From NCBI GenBank assembly GCA_009741485.1, contig CM019215.1, positions 76,036,578-76,100,577 of the forward strand: a DNA stretch of 64,000 nucleotides. The letters run 5' to 3'. This document shows, piece after piece, positions 38,440 to 50,500 of the stretch. The stretch comes from Malurus cyaneus samueli (taxonomy: Eukaryota; Chordata; Aves; Passeriformes; Maluridae). The stretch's first letter is position 1. Each line of letters begins with the position of its first letter. A program made the position numbers and the translations under genes. The notes beneath the pieces were generated by a model that was not told the origin of the DNA, ran no database searches, and saw only the letters and a program-made list of their open reading frames with translations.

Positions 38440-39140
38440 TTTAAGACAGTTCCTTCCTTGACTGAAGAATCATTATCTTAACGGGAATTCTTATGTTATG
38501 TGTCAGGATCTGGAGTTCACTTCCCTCCTCTAGGAATTTAACTGACTGCCAGGTTGTCAAGTAGGAAGAGCTTCTGTGAAGAGATGAAAGAAGGCTCAGG
38601 AGATGGTTCCTTTCCATCACCATTTTTAGGACCTGCCTGCAGGACCTCCTGTAAGCTTCACTGGGCCTGCTCTGGCACTGCATCTTCAGATGTTTTCATA
38701 TGTCCCTGATACTGTCCTGTAGGTTTGACTTACTTTGCAATCTTGACTTTGTCTTCTTACTGTGATTTTACTGAGTGATTGCTGATCCTGCACATTAATT
38801 CAGAACCATTCTCCTTGCTCAGGCACTGTGGACTCTGACCAAATTGGTGAGGTCACTGCCCTGCTGGCTGTGTGGTGGTTCTCTTCTCCCAGCTCACCTT
38901 GCCGTGCAGACCAGCAGACAGTTCAGGTGGAAGCTAGGAGCAAAGACATCAGCTCAAAAACAGCTCCTAAACAAAGCAGAGGGGAGCTCCCACTGAGGTT
39001 TGAGCTGACTTTTTGCAACAATTCTAATCAGCAAGCTGACCGTCAATGCAGCCAGGCAATCTTGCAGAAGGGGAAAGTGCACTTCTGGACCTGGCAGTGT
39101 GTGTTACATCATCATTTCACTGGAGATAGTAGCAAAAAAT
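38440..39140. other. unassigned GC-richer segment
   Basis: About 700 bases clearly richer in G+C than the flanks and free of low-complexity sequence until near 39190. It contains an 80-codon frame on the minus strand (38441-38683) and the 5' part of the longest non-CR1 plus-strand frame in the window (38828-39265, 145 codons), whose C-terminal part runs into T-rich DNA and becomes Phe/Leu/Cys-rich. Neither peptide resembles a family I know. An old LTR or other eroded repeat, or a conserved element, are the main options. Confidence 0.4.
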
Positions 39141-39195
39141 ACTTTCTTTGGGTTTATTTTCAGCTTTCCTTACAATTTGAAATGTCATATTGTTT

Positions 39196-39240
39196 GCATT
39201 TTTTTTGTTTGTTTTGTTTTGGTTTTAATTTATTTTTATG
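39196..39240. repeat. T/G-rich tract
   Basis: TTTTTTTTGTTTGTTTTGTT-type sequence with few other bases; a low-complexity tract in the G/T class. Confidence 0.8.
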
Positions 39241-39469
39241 TACTTTTCATTATGGAGATTGGTAAAAAGTTTCTTCTGTTCTCCTAGTCAGGATCACCTT
39301 AAAGGTATTATTCCATTCTGTTTGGTGTGGCTTTTTGCTCGTTGATTTGGTTTGTTATTTTGGGGTTTGAGGTTGTTTTCCCAAAGTGAGAAAAGAAGAA
39401 AAATAAGGAAGAAAGTTACTTCAATAGCCTTATCATCTTTTTATTTCTTCCTTCTCCCTCCCCAGCCCT

Positions 39470-40000
39470 CTAAGGCTCATCTTTTGCAGGCAGAGCAGTC
39501 CCATCTATTTCAGCCTCTCACACAACAGATTCTGCAGTTTTTTAGTAATTCTTATCACCCCTTTCCAGATATACCTTACGATGTGTCCATGTTGTTTTTC
39601 ATACTGAGAAGTGCAGGAATGTTCCCAGAACTCTAGTTGTGACCTCACCAGTAAAGCAGAATGGTCACCTACCCTTGACCTGCTGGCAATACTCCTCGTA
39701 ATGGATCTCCAGACATTGCTGGCCTTCTTGCTACTGGAGACATCACTGGAACATGTTAAATGTGTTGTCTTCCAGTATCCTCATGTTTACTTCAAGGCTG
39801 CTTTCCAGCCTATTATCCTCAGCACGTACTGCTACAGAGTCTGAACTGCCTGTCTAAATGGCACTACAACCATGGAGTATGAACAGCTCCCTACAGTTTT
39901 GGATCATCCCCACACTTGATCATCATTCAGGTCATGAATAAAGATCTTAAACAGTATGGTCCCCTTTTTGTGTCCCTGAGTCACACTGTCTCTCCTAACC
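39470..40000 (-). mobile_element. old CR1 ORF2 fragment, antisense
   Basis: Degraded reverse-complement CR1 from the 3' half of ORF2. Recognisable blocks are AACTCTAGTTGTGACCTCAC, CCTTGACCTGCTGGCAATAC, GCCTTCTTGCTACTGGAG, GCTGCTTTCCAGCCTATTAT and TTTTGGATCATCCCCACAC, followed by ATTCAGGTCATGAATAAAGA. These correspond in order to the reverse-transcriptase C-terminal region. Divergence is the highest of the CR1 copies here and boundaries are vague; the 3' UTR is not seen. Several short plus-strand frames cross it and are antisense noise. Confidence 0.85.
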
Positions 40001-41084
40001 TCATCCCTGAAAGTTTTGCCAATGTCTTTATATTCATCCTAACTCACCTCCCTTCTTCCATCTTTTCTATGCTTTATTTTTATATTTGTGTTTTGTTGAG
40101 AGCTCCTTATTTGTCTGTGTAGTCTTATAGCTCACATAATTTTGTAAAGGTAAAATTTTGGCCTGCCCATTGTGTCTTGTTTAGTCTTCGTGCCCCTTCT
40201 GAAGGAGATGGTGTGGTAGGAAAGGGTGCACAGTGTTGAAGTGCATTTTATCCTACGGTGAAGCAATTGGTCTCCGGGCAAGAGACAATGTAGTCTACTG
40301 GAATTCATTGAGGAGGATATAGTGCAAAAGATGAATTTACTATTTGCCTGGAGTTTGGAGATACAAAGTCATCTAGTGTCTTAACACTAAAAAGGGCTTG
40401 GCAAGCTTCAGTGGGGATGGGGGAAATATTGCTTGAAGTTCACTTGCAAGAGCATCTCCTTTTGCTAAATTGTGATTCTGCAGGACCCCATAAAAATAGG
40501 GCAGTTAAGTCACTCTGACTTATAACCTGGTCCATTAGGGAGGGAAAGGGCATGTCTTTGTCTGATATATGGTCAATCTCACAGAACAGTCCCTTTTCTT
40601 TGTTGCCAATGGTACCTTAATGACTTCCCTTTTTCTTGTCTCACTGTAAAAAACAAACCACACATTTCTTGTCCTTCTCCCAGCTCTCTGCTTAGATTTC
40701 AAGAGGATAGATACACAAAAGCAGGGTTAAATGTCTCCTATATGACCACAATACAAGTTTATTTCAAAAGGGACATCTTTTTTCACAGTATTTCAATAAA
40801 ATATGAAGCATTGCTAAAAGAGATTAAATATGGCACTTCAAAAATAATTTGGGTTTTTTTTTTAGCTAAAGCATTGATACTCTGCAGTGAACAAGTGTGG
40901 TTCAATGCAGATATAGTTGTCAAGCACAAAAATTGGCAGTAGGTCTGCACTGTGAAAGAATTATCAGTCATAGTAAGCTTGATTGCTACACTGTATTGTT
41001 CTCTAATTCTGTCCTGGAGTTCCTTGGAATATTTCTGTCAAACATTTCCCTGTATTACATTGGGATGTGTAATACTGAACCTCA
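40001..41084. other. unique non-coding DNA
   Basis: No gene recognised. The first 120 bases are pyrimidine-rich and could be a further eroded part of the preceding CR1. Confidence 0.6.
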
Positions 41085-41205
41085 ACATTAGAGAACACCT
41101 GGACAAAGCTGACATCCACAAGTCCGTAGGCCTTGGGGGCATGCACCCATGACTGCAGGGTGAGCTGGTGGACATCACAGATGGGTTGGTGTTGCAATGT
41201 CACCA
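41085..41205 (+). mobile_element. short CR1 ORF2 fragment, sense
   Basis: About 120 bases matching CR1 ORF2 upstream of the reverse-transcriptase core: CACCTGGACAAAGCTGACAT, CCACAAGTCCGTAGGCCTTG, GCATGCACCCATGACTGCAG and GAGCTGGTGGACATCAC. In the family this encodes the conserved stretch resembling ADIHKSVG...GMHP, still partly readable in frame here. It is truncated at both ends, so it is an internal fragment rather than a normal 5'-truncated copy. A 25-bp tandem duplication follows directly. Confidence 0.88.
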
Positions 41206-41230
41206 GACAGCTTCCTCAGCGTTTGTAGCT

Positions 41231-41280
41231 GTATCCCCTCAGGGCACATGGATATGTATCCCCTCAGGGCACAAGATATG
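41231..41280 (+). repeat. 25-bp tandem duplication
   Basis: GTATCCCCTCAGGGCACA occurs at 41231-41248 and at 41256-41273, followed each time by a near-identical (T/A)GGATAT/GATATG-type tail. It is a direct duplication adjoining the truncated CR1 fragment. Confidence 0.88.
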
Positions 41281-41395
41281 TCAAATTTGCCTCGTTATTC
41301 CCTGACATGGTCTTCCTCCAAGAGTATACCTTGGGGTTTGGGTGAGAAAGAGTTATGATTTTTACCTTTTTTATATTTAAGTAATTCTGGCATCT

Positions 41396-41474
41396 GTTTT
41401 TGTTGTTGTTGTTGTTGTTGTTTTGTTTTTGGTTTTTTTTTGTTTTTGCTTTTTTTTGTTTGTTTGTTTTTTTC
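41396..41474. repeat. (GTT)n and G/T-rich tract
   Basis: Begins with about eight GTT units and continues as TTTTG/TTTTTG sequence lacking A and almost lacking C. Confidence 0.9.
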
Positions 41475-42463
41475 TAAGTATTGGATGGATATGCATGCTT
41501 TCTGACTTTCAAAATTCCCATCAGAATCCTGAGAATTATTGGAAAAATTTGGACATTTTAATCTCTTTAGGAAAATGTCTGCTTACTTGAGAATCTGTGA
41601 AGGCCAGGTTTGAAAATGTTAATATTTAAAAATATACATTAGTGTTTTTCTTTGGTATATTTCTTTAAAGAGAGCTGCATCTTTCAAGATAATTCTTGGC
41701 AGTATTTCCACTATTTAAATTTAATGAAAAAAGTTTATCAGAAAAAGGATTCTGTTGCTGTTTACTATAAATGAATATGTAGCAAGAGTATTTAAGGTAT
41801 TATTCACAATTTTTGGTATTCTCCATATACATTTGGACAAAGCAGCATCTCAGTACCATTCAAAACCTTTCACTGGCTTTCATGTTCCAGTGTTCATACA
41901 GCTATTTTTATGCCAGAGTCATCAGATCAGCTTTTTCCCAGTTCAGTTTAGGCTAGTTAGAACTTGTCTTCCTGATTGTCCTTTACTGCAATAATTACTT
42001 CCTCGTCTGGGTCATTCACTTTAGCAACATGTCAAATGGCTGATGATGTAAAGCATGCATACAGTAACATGCCAAGTGTTGTCAATTAATTTTTTTATTA
42101 CATTATATTCATCAACATTACTCTGCCCTACCGTCGTGTTGTAATTACTGTACAGTATATTTTAGAGAATAAATAGGAGGCTTTTTTCCCAGGTTCTCTC
42201 CCTACATTGCCACTGCAGTCTGTATTTTGCAAACTTCATATGACAAGATTTACACTCTCTGCTCTACAGTATACAAAAAATCCTATTTCTAAAATCAAAG
42301 GAAGCAACAAAAGTATAAAGTGTCTTAGCATATTAGCAGAGATTGAGAAAAGAAAAGTGATTTCATTTTCACTTTTAAAGAATTCAGATATATTTATCTT
42401 TTATCTTTCTGTCTTTCAAGGATTATTGAAAATATGAAAAGTTGTTTGAAATAAAGGTTAGAC

Positions 42464-42487
42464 TTTTTTTTTTTTTTTTTTTTTTTT
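42464..42487. repeat. poly-T run, 24 bases
   Basis: Uninterrupted T24 on the plus strand; no flanking retroposed body recognised. Confidence 0.92.
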
Positions 42488-45400
42488 AATCTAAAATTCT
42501 TCACACATAGAAGACCTAGTTCTTTACTAGAACAAGAGACTAAGTGAGGAAGAGGAGGGCAAGAACAGTTAATTCCAGAACAATGAAAGAATTCTCTGCC
42601 TTCAATTTATACAATGAAGGGGAAAAATAATCAGAGAGAAAGCAAAAGTTTATGTTATTGAGATGATGAGAATTGTCTGTAGTATTATACTAATGACAGT
42701 TTACAGTCGTTTGATTATGGTTAGGCAGATGGTGCTTCAAGAGTCATATGAAAGAACCACATGTTCAGGTTGGGAAGGATAGAAATAATAACATACTTGT
42801 AAGAATATTTGAACTATTTCTGTGGCTGTGTATCTTTGAAATTACTTAATATTTCCTGTATTCTCAGGAAAAAAAAAAAATCTGTAGAGAGTTCATCTTA
42901 AAATTGGATCAGAATAGCAGCCTTAGAATCGAGCCCTGTTAAATGTTTGCCCAGTGCTTTACACATCAGGCAATTATATTGTACCAGTTTTCAGAGGAGA
43001 CAGAAATGAGACAGTAGCAATGCACAGACTCACACGATTTTTTATCAGGCAATTTTTGCCCTACCTACTACAGGGAGAGGGAATAGCAGAGAGTCTGTAA
43101 TGAAAAGATCTTGAGGATATCAAGGATTCTCTCTTAAAATAACAGACATAGAAGGCAAAGCGCTGCTGACATTCCTCACTGGATTTAAATTATCAAAGGA
43201 CCAGGAACTGTAGAACTTGGACACATCCTCAAAGGTAAGAGTAGCATCAGGATTCACAATTGGAGAGTTAGAAATGTTTGCAGTTTTTTTTTTTTTTTAA
43301 GAAAATGAATGTGAATGGGTTTTGCTGTGGTTGTTGTTTAAGAAAAAATTCAGCATGTTGGAGTTTTCCTAACGGCTTCTCTGAGAGGATGATGAACACT
43401 ACAGCAGTGCTGAGGTACTCCAGGTGGAAAAAGAAGAGGTACTTGATATTTGAAAAGAGCATTCTTCTGTATCAAGGAGAATATAGAAATCCCCCTTCAC
43501 TGTTCCATGAGGGAAAAAAAACAAAAGGTACAAAATCTCAGATCAAAGTCAATATTTGTAAGAATTATCATATAAAAACATTTATGCTTTTGTTGTGATA
43601 CAGTCATTCTATGTTTCTAGGGATTCTGGGTTAAATTCAAGTTCTCTCTCAGGAACGTATGAAAAATCAATTGCCAAAACTGCCCAGAAAATGCCAGATA
43701 TAGGTTTAGAATTCTAAATCAGCTAACAGGGTGGGTTTTTTTTCCAATGTATGTATTCTGGAGCATATTAGACTTTCATTCTTTGAACTATCACATCTTC
43801 ATCAAAATGAGTTTTTATTGTCCAGCTTTCTCTGGCCATCAAATTGAATATCAACTGTCAGAAAAAGAACACTTACACTTTCATGACTTATCTCCTAGGC
43901 ATCCTCTTTGATACATAGGACCCCTTCAGATTACTGAATTGTGAAAATCATGGCCTTCACAATTTCTGCAGTCATTACTTCATGTTCTTTTCAGTAAGCA
44001 AAATATAACTGACTCATACAAGTGTGTTTGGTAAGGATTGTGTAGCAAATCCCATCCAATAAAAATCTGACTTACTTATTTGATTAACACCATGCAACCT
44101 GTTCTGGGGGTAATATTATATGAAGGCGTGTATGAACTGTGCAGTATAAATTGCTTTAATGTGGCAGTGGAATTTATCGTCTCTCTCTCTGAATTGAAGC
44201 CGCAGCTGAACATTTTTACTTTTGAATTAATTCTTTTAGTGAGTGGAACACAGGAAACATCTATCACTTAATACCCTCTCACAGAACTTGCTTCAGGAGC
44301 TTAGCAAAGTAGAGGGATTTTCAAAGCCTTTTGAATATATTACGTAGTTTCTACATATAGAGTATGCTTTCCTTGGCTCACTTCAATTGGATTAGATTTC
44401 TCACAGTATGCCTGGCTTTGATGGGACAGTAGGGACACAAGAATTTATTGATAAATATGTTGATGTTGATTGATAGAACAGTGGAGCTGAAAATATAAGC
44501 AGCAACTTATTTTCCTAAACAGACACTGAAGCAGTTTCTCATATTCTTTGTTCAAGTGTTGCAGGAAAGGTACATGAAGCAGAAACCAGGAGCAACACAA
44601 GTTTTAAGTATTCATAACATATTTGTCCTGGAAAGGAGGCAGGCAGAGGTTCTGCAGTGTAAAGCTGGCTGAACCACAGGATACATTTTCTGCACTGCAG
44701 AGACAGGAGTGCAACAACAGCAGAACGGGGAAAAAAAACCACACATGAAGCCTGAAGTGCTGAGTGCTCTAGAGATGACAGCAAGTTTTATGAAGCAGAT
44801 ATAACCTTTGCCTTGAATCTGTTCTAAAGAGGAATGTCTAGCAATATCACATGCCTTTGCAAGTTATTTGGAAAGCCAGAGATGGAAATACAAACAGCAA
44901 TTTGGATAAACTCTTTCCTAATTCAAATGAATGGTGGCAAAATGGATAATTAGTACATCCTCCTTAGACAAAATGTGATCAGAACCCATTGAGACAACTA
45001 AAAGCTCTTTTCCTGTCAAATGAAAAACATTGACTGTGATTGCAAGGGTTATTTTCATATTTGTGTACTAAGTCATTAGTACTATTCAGCATTTTTTCCT
45101 ATTTGCTTTTGTCTGGATTCCAAAGCACTCGAATGAAAGAACGGCCCTGGAATCCCCTTTTCCTGATAAAATCACTGAGTGGTTGTGTGTAGTCTCTTGA
45201 TCTGTTATGTGATACACATTTCTGATAAAACAGTAAAAGACGTATGCTTTCAAGAAGATATAAATTAAAAAGAGATGCTCATTTTGTTTCTCAGATCATT
45301 ATTAATTCCTTTTTTATGTTACCTTGTAGTATTCATGCAGATTTAGTTTGCTATTTATCAGGTTTTTTCACAAGACCAGAATAGGAAAGTAGAAAATTAA

Positions 45401-46570
45401 AAATTATACATATCAGTAGTACTTTACTTACATCTCTAGCTGTCTGGATTTCAAATTAGTACACTCCACAAATCACAGATGTAGGTACTTAAAAGAAAAT
45501 GTCTTCAAAACAGCAATTAGTTTGAACATCAGTATGCATTCAAAAAAGACTAATTTACACATACAAATATATTTTAAAGGGGTTTTAAAGTCATTGTTTC
45601 AGAAGGCTTATTGAACTGTGAAACAATTTTAAAATTAGTTCATAATTTTTCATTTTAATCAGAAAAAGTTAGAGGAATTTGGCATCTATATGACCATATA
45701 TAGCCAGATCACTTAGTCTTTACAGTCTTTTAGGAATAGGAAGAAAGGTATTAAGTTACATGGATAGAAATCAGGATTATTCTTTCCGTCTTCTTGAAGA
45801 ACAAATTTTAAAGATTGCTGATAATCTACTAATCAAATATAGTATGACAGCAAAAGACATGGCTTAAAGAGGAAAAGGGAGGAAAAAAATACACTTATTG
45901 CAAGTAATTTGTGACGGTTCTGTTATAAAGTACAGATCAAATCACGAATATGTCAAATTCAAATAGTCTTTTTAGTTTATAGTTTGAAAAATCTAAGTTT
46001 CATATTTTTGTTCTGATGCAACTCTCATCAGATTATTTACTCTTAGACTTTCAGTTCAGAGTAGAATCCTTCATTACTCTCATTGTGAACTTCTGCTTTA
46101 ACAGTGAGCATGTGTTTGAAGGATAGCATAAATTCAATGCCAATTTCTATCTCTGCTTCTCTGTTTCTGACAATTGAATAACCATCTTGTGAATTTTAAT
46201 GAACATCAGAATATGTTCACATATGCAATAACTAGAGTCATTAATAAAAATAATTTTTAAGTAGATTTTAAAGAAATCACCAAACTCAAGAGTACGTTCA
46301 GATTTATGGCTATAAAATAGAGGAGGTTGCATCTGGAAAAAAAAAGTTACAAACACATTCCTTTTTTTAAGTTCACTCTTTATCAGACAAAATGAGCATC
46401 ATAGGATTGGAAATGAATCATGTTTTCAACCACTGAGAGGAAAAAAATACAAATAATCATGAATTTTCTAGTTACAATCTGGACCCTATATTAATTTTTT
46501 AGGCAGACACCCTAAAAAAGTTAAAAATATCCTTTCAGATTTGAGGATTACATTTGGAAATTACAAGGCA

Positions 46571-46602
46571 GTGTTTTTTTTTTGTTTTGTTTTGTTTTTT
46601 TT
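46571..46602. repeat. T/G tract
   Basis: T-rich sequence with TTTTG units and no A or C. Confidence 0.85.
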
Positions 46603-47024
46603 ATCAATAGATATTTCTATAAGAATTTCAATGAATGAAATTACTGTTTAATTTTAAAAGAGGAGAGAAATGGTCAAGGCTAATGTTTTTGGACAAGGTT
46701 TATAGGACATAAATTTCATCAACAAAGGATAAAAAATCTGGTAATCTAGAGGAGAATCAGGCTTTGGGTTCAAGTTCATAGAATTATTTCATTTTAGATG
46801 AATTAGAATTAGAATTTTTTTGTTGCTGTTATCATCATTGTGAGACAGGTCTCAAAAACATGACTATGACAAAAGAAAACTGACAAAACTCAGCCTCTCT
46901 ACTTGCAGATGAACTAAGAATTTTTGATCCCATGTGAAGGCAGCCAACTATGCACTCAGAAGAGTTCTGCCAGCAAGTTGAAATAAGTGATCTTTGTTTC
47001 TACAAAGCACTTGTAGGACACATC

Positions 47025-47525
47025 TGGACGACAGGGTTTAGTACTGGTCTCTCCACCACATGATATGGACATATTTGAGCAAAGCCAGAAAAGGCATAAA
47101 AATTAAGGGTCAGGACCACCTGTCCTGTTGGTCTAAACTAGGAGAGGCTGAGAGAGATGGAACTGATCAGCCTGCAGAAAAGTATGGCTAGGAAGGAGCA
47201 GGATATTAGTGTGGATATCAGGAAGGAACAGGGAGTCCAACTCTTCTCAGTGGTGTCCTGTGATAAGACACAGTAGGCACAAATTAAAATAAGGGAAATT
47301 CCACTTAAATGTGAGAATCTTTTTTTTTTTATTATTATTATTTTCACTTTAAGGATGATCCAGTGCCAGAATAGGTTGCCTGGAGGTTGTGGACTTCTTA
47401 GGAATACCCAAAACCCAAAAGGACATGGCCCTGAGAAACATTGTGGTTGGCTCTGCTTTGAGCAGGAAAGCTGGCAGAGATGATACCCAGAAGTTTCTTT
47501 TGAACTCAAAGATTCAGGGTCATGA
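47025..47525 (+). mobile_element. CR1 LINE fragment, sense
   Basis: Sense-strand CR1 of about 500 bases. The left part is an eroded end of ORF2 (GGGTTTAGTACTGGTCTCTC, GAGCAAAGCCAGAAAAGGC); the rest is the 3' UTR with AGGAGAGGCTGAGAGAGATG, AGTGGTGTCCTGTGATAAGA, GCACAAATTAAAATAAGGGA, AATTCCACTTAAATG, AATAGGTTGCCTGGAGG, ATACCCAAAACCCAAAAGGA and CTCTGCTTTGAGCAGGA. The T-run that normally precedes TTCACT is expanded into T11 plus (ATT)n at 47320-47345. A 167-codon minus-strand frame (47138-47641) lies antisense to this copy and is not a gene. Confidence 0.92.
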
Positions 47526-50500
47526 ACAATTTCAGCTGTAATGTGAAGACCTGAATAAGCTGATAGTAGGAGGACATCTCTCCAACTGTACCAGAGTTGT
47601 GATGTGATCATTGACATTTTCTCTTCCTGTTGTCCAGACATATTTTACTTCCCCTATGGATGAATTTTTGAAATCAGACTAGGACAGACCAAGGTTTCCT
47701 TGCTTCTGTGAAGGTGTGGAGCCTCTTTCAGCTGTCCTTTGATTTCTTTTCATCACTATTTTAAAAATTTCCTTTATTTTTCTTCTTTGATTAATCAATA
47801 TTTTGTCTTTAAAATATTTATAAAATACATTTTTTCTTGTTTTGTTTGCGATTAGATACCAGGAAATTCATCTTGTCCAGATTTTTGATAGTGTCTGGAA
47901 ATGGGCTGTATGTTCTCAATTACTTTTTTTTTTTTTTTTCATCTGGCATTCCCTTAATACATCATTCCATCTAATTTTCATTAAGATCATTCTGGACTAC
48001 ATAAATGAACTGCTAGGGGTTTGTTTGTGCCAGTGTCTAAGGTTTTATTCCTCTCCTTGGCTTTTCCTATTTAAATAACACTCCAAAGGGAGCCACATTT
48101 CCATTTATAAGCCATATTTCACACTCATACCACTTTGGTACAAGGAGTTTGTGTTCAACCATCCAAACAATTTTCATACCTCCTCTCAACTCAGTATCAT
48201 CAGCAAGTTCAGTATAGAACTTAGTATATTTATTTTATATATATGTTGATTTTCTCTTTTACTTTGTGCTCCCCTTGCACTGCAGTTAGTCTACTCCTGA
48301 CATAGCATTAGTGACTGACACATACTTACAAGTATGTTCATTCTTCCTCATGGTTTCTTTGCGAGGAAAAGTATGTCCAAGTGTCCTATGTTCAGCTCCT
48401 TTAAGGTTTTCTTTTTTATGCTTTCTATTTTGGAAGTCACATTTCTGTTCATGACCTGAAATGTCTTTTCTTTAGTTGCATGCCTCATTAAATTTATTTC
48501 CTTCTTCTCTCCACAGATTTCTTTCTCTGTACCTACTACTCAGTTTGTCATGGGTGAATGCCAATTACCTTACATTGAGTACTGACAAGATAAAAATTGT
48601 TTTCATACCCTCTGATTCTTTGTCTTTTGTACTGACCTTTGAGTTCAAGATCACACAAGACCTTCTTTCATGTTTTAAGAGCCTCAACGGAAATCCTAAC
48701 TTCATTAAAATCTATGTCAAATCATTCTACAATTTAAAACATTGAAAGATTTCTCCAATCAGTTTCAGAAGTATATGCCTTGTGAAAGGCCAATGCATTA
48801 TCCTTTACTGATGTCCTGAGTATTACTCATGACTCCATCTGTTCTCAATCAGTACTGCAGTCTCCTAAATTCTATTCCCAAGTAAAATTCCTTCACTGAG
48901 CTACATGGTGCTATTGGATTTTAAATACATGTTTATGATACTTAACAACCTTCCTTCCAGTCCTAATTAAACATTGAAGACAATATTTTAGACATATCCA
49001 TGATTTTCTTGGACCTTATCAGACTATTTGTGTACTCAAATACTCAGCTGGTATCAATGTTTACAGCAGCAAGAAAGTAGAGGGGAAAAATTCCAATGAT
49101 ACCACTCATTATTGGGATGAGGAGATATGGGAAAACCTGTAGGTTTGCAGTCTTGCAAAACAGTGGCTCTACAGTCCTTGAGGGAGTCACTAAGTTATTA
49201 CAGCCTTCAACCTCAAAATTCTGTGAAAGTTTCACTATCTTTACATGTAAATGCTGTACAGAAAATTTTTTAAAAGTTAAACAATCAAAAGAAATTGATC
49301 CTGTAATTACTCTTGGGTACTCAGTGGTGACTACAGCCTCATAAAGTGCACGTTAAACTAAAATGAAAGGCTGTGTGTTTTTGTTTGGTAGAATGCCTAA
49401 ACAAATAAAAGGTTTACATTCAGCTGTGCTTTTTAGGGCAACTATTTTATATTCTGTGATGATGCATTGAAACATCATGAACACAGAAAACCTAGTTAAA
49501 TACCAAAATAAAATTAAAAGTAAAAGAAACACTGAACAAACTTAAAGGAAAAGGCAAATGTATTCTAAAAAATATCAAGTAATACTAATATTCTCACAGG
49601 TATGTACAGTGCAAGTTGGAATTTGCCCTACTTGATTTTTTTTTTCACTTGCCCTCCCAGTGAAGACAAGAGCAAAGGACAAAACCTGAGAGCAGCTGAC
49701 ATCACTTTCCCGCTCTGTACCTTTTGATATTTAAGAAGCTTCATATTTTTAATTAAATTTATGTGCTTCCCTTGCTGCAAATGTTTATTTTCTGTAGAAC
49801 TAAGAAAAGATGCACAAAAGCATCAAATAACGAACATCTCTTACAAACCAAATATCAAATAGGACTATGTGGAAGATGTGTTTGCTAGATCTAGTTCCCA
49901 TCAGACCTTAATCTTGCAGGTGTGTCTGTAACAACTGATTTTCTACTAGATGGGAAATCATTAATATCTCATTTTCTAATTCACTTCCTGATTTGGATAA
50001 TTTCTTTCATTTTCATCCACCTCCTGCTTACCTTCCATGTACTCAGAATGCTAATTTCTGTTTCAAATCAACTTTGGATGAAGTCAGCACTTTTCTAAAT
50101 AAATAAAATTCTTTTAACAATTGTGTTCCCTCTATAATCAATTCTGATTTTCCTTAAATGTTAAGAGAGTTAATTTCTTCATCTTTGTATTTTCTAATGT
50201 ATTTTTCGTTTAAGATTTTTGCCAATATTTTGGCAGTATGGTAGGGTCATTGCTATCCAAAAACAAGAGAAAATTTTAGCTGTAATAACTACTGGCATAT
50301 ATTTTCTCTTTTAGATTCTCAAAGCTGGTCAAGAGAATCTAAACGACAAAGATTTTTTTTATTCTTTTGGTTTTATTTTCTTTGTAAAAATACTGCTAAC
50401 AAAATACTTGTTTCTTTTTACTATCCCAAAAACTGTTATTCAAACTCCTTTTGTAATGCAGACAGGAAATGCGCCAACCAGAATTTTTTTTGCTGATACA

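Larger units (their letters stand above)
41281..47024. other. unique AT-rich non-coding DNA
   Basis: No gene or named interspersed repeat recognised. It holds the GTT/G-T tract (41396-41474), poly-T24 (42464-42487) and a T/G tract (46571-46602). A 9-bp inverted repeat (TCTGCAGTG 44651-44659, CACTGCAGA 44693-44701) lies in a slightly GC-richer patch. A 106-codon plus frame (43278-43598) begins in poly-T and is not credible. Confidence 0.6.

Noticed and set aside
47138..47641. 167-codon minus-strand open frame, longest in the window
   Set aside because: It runs antisense across a sense-oriented CR1 fragment and an internal T/ATT expansion (poly-Lys/Ile stretch); no domain.
48000..48800. Possible ancient CR1/L2-like antisense fragment
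   Set aside because: Only one short phrase (near 48190) resembles CR1 and the rest does not follow the family order.
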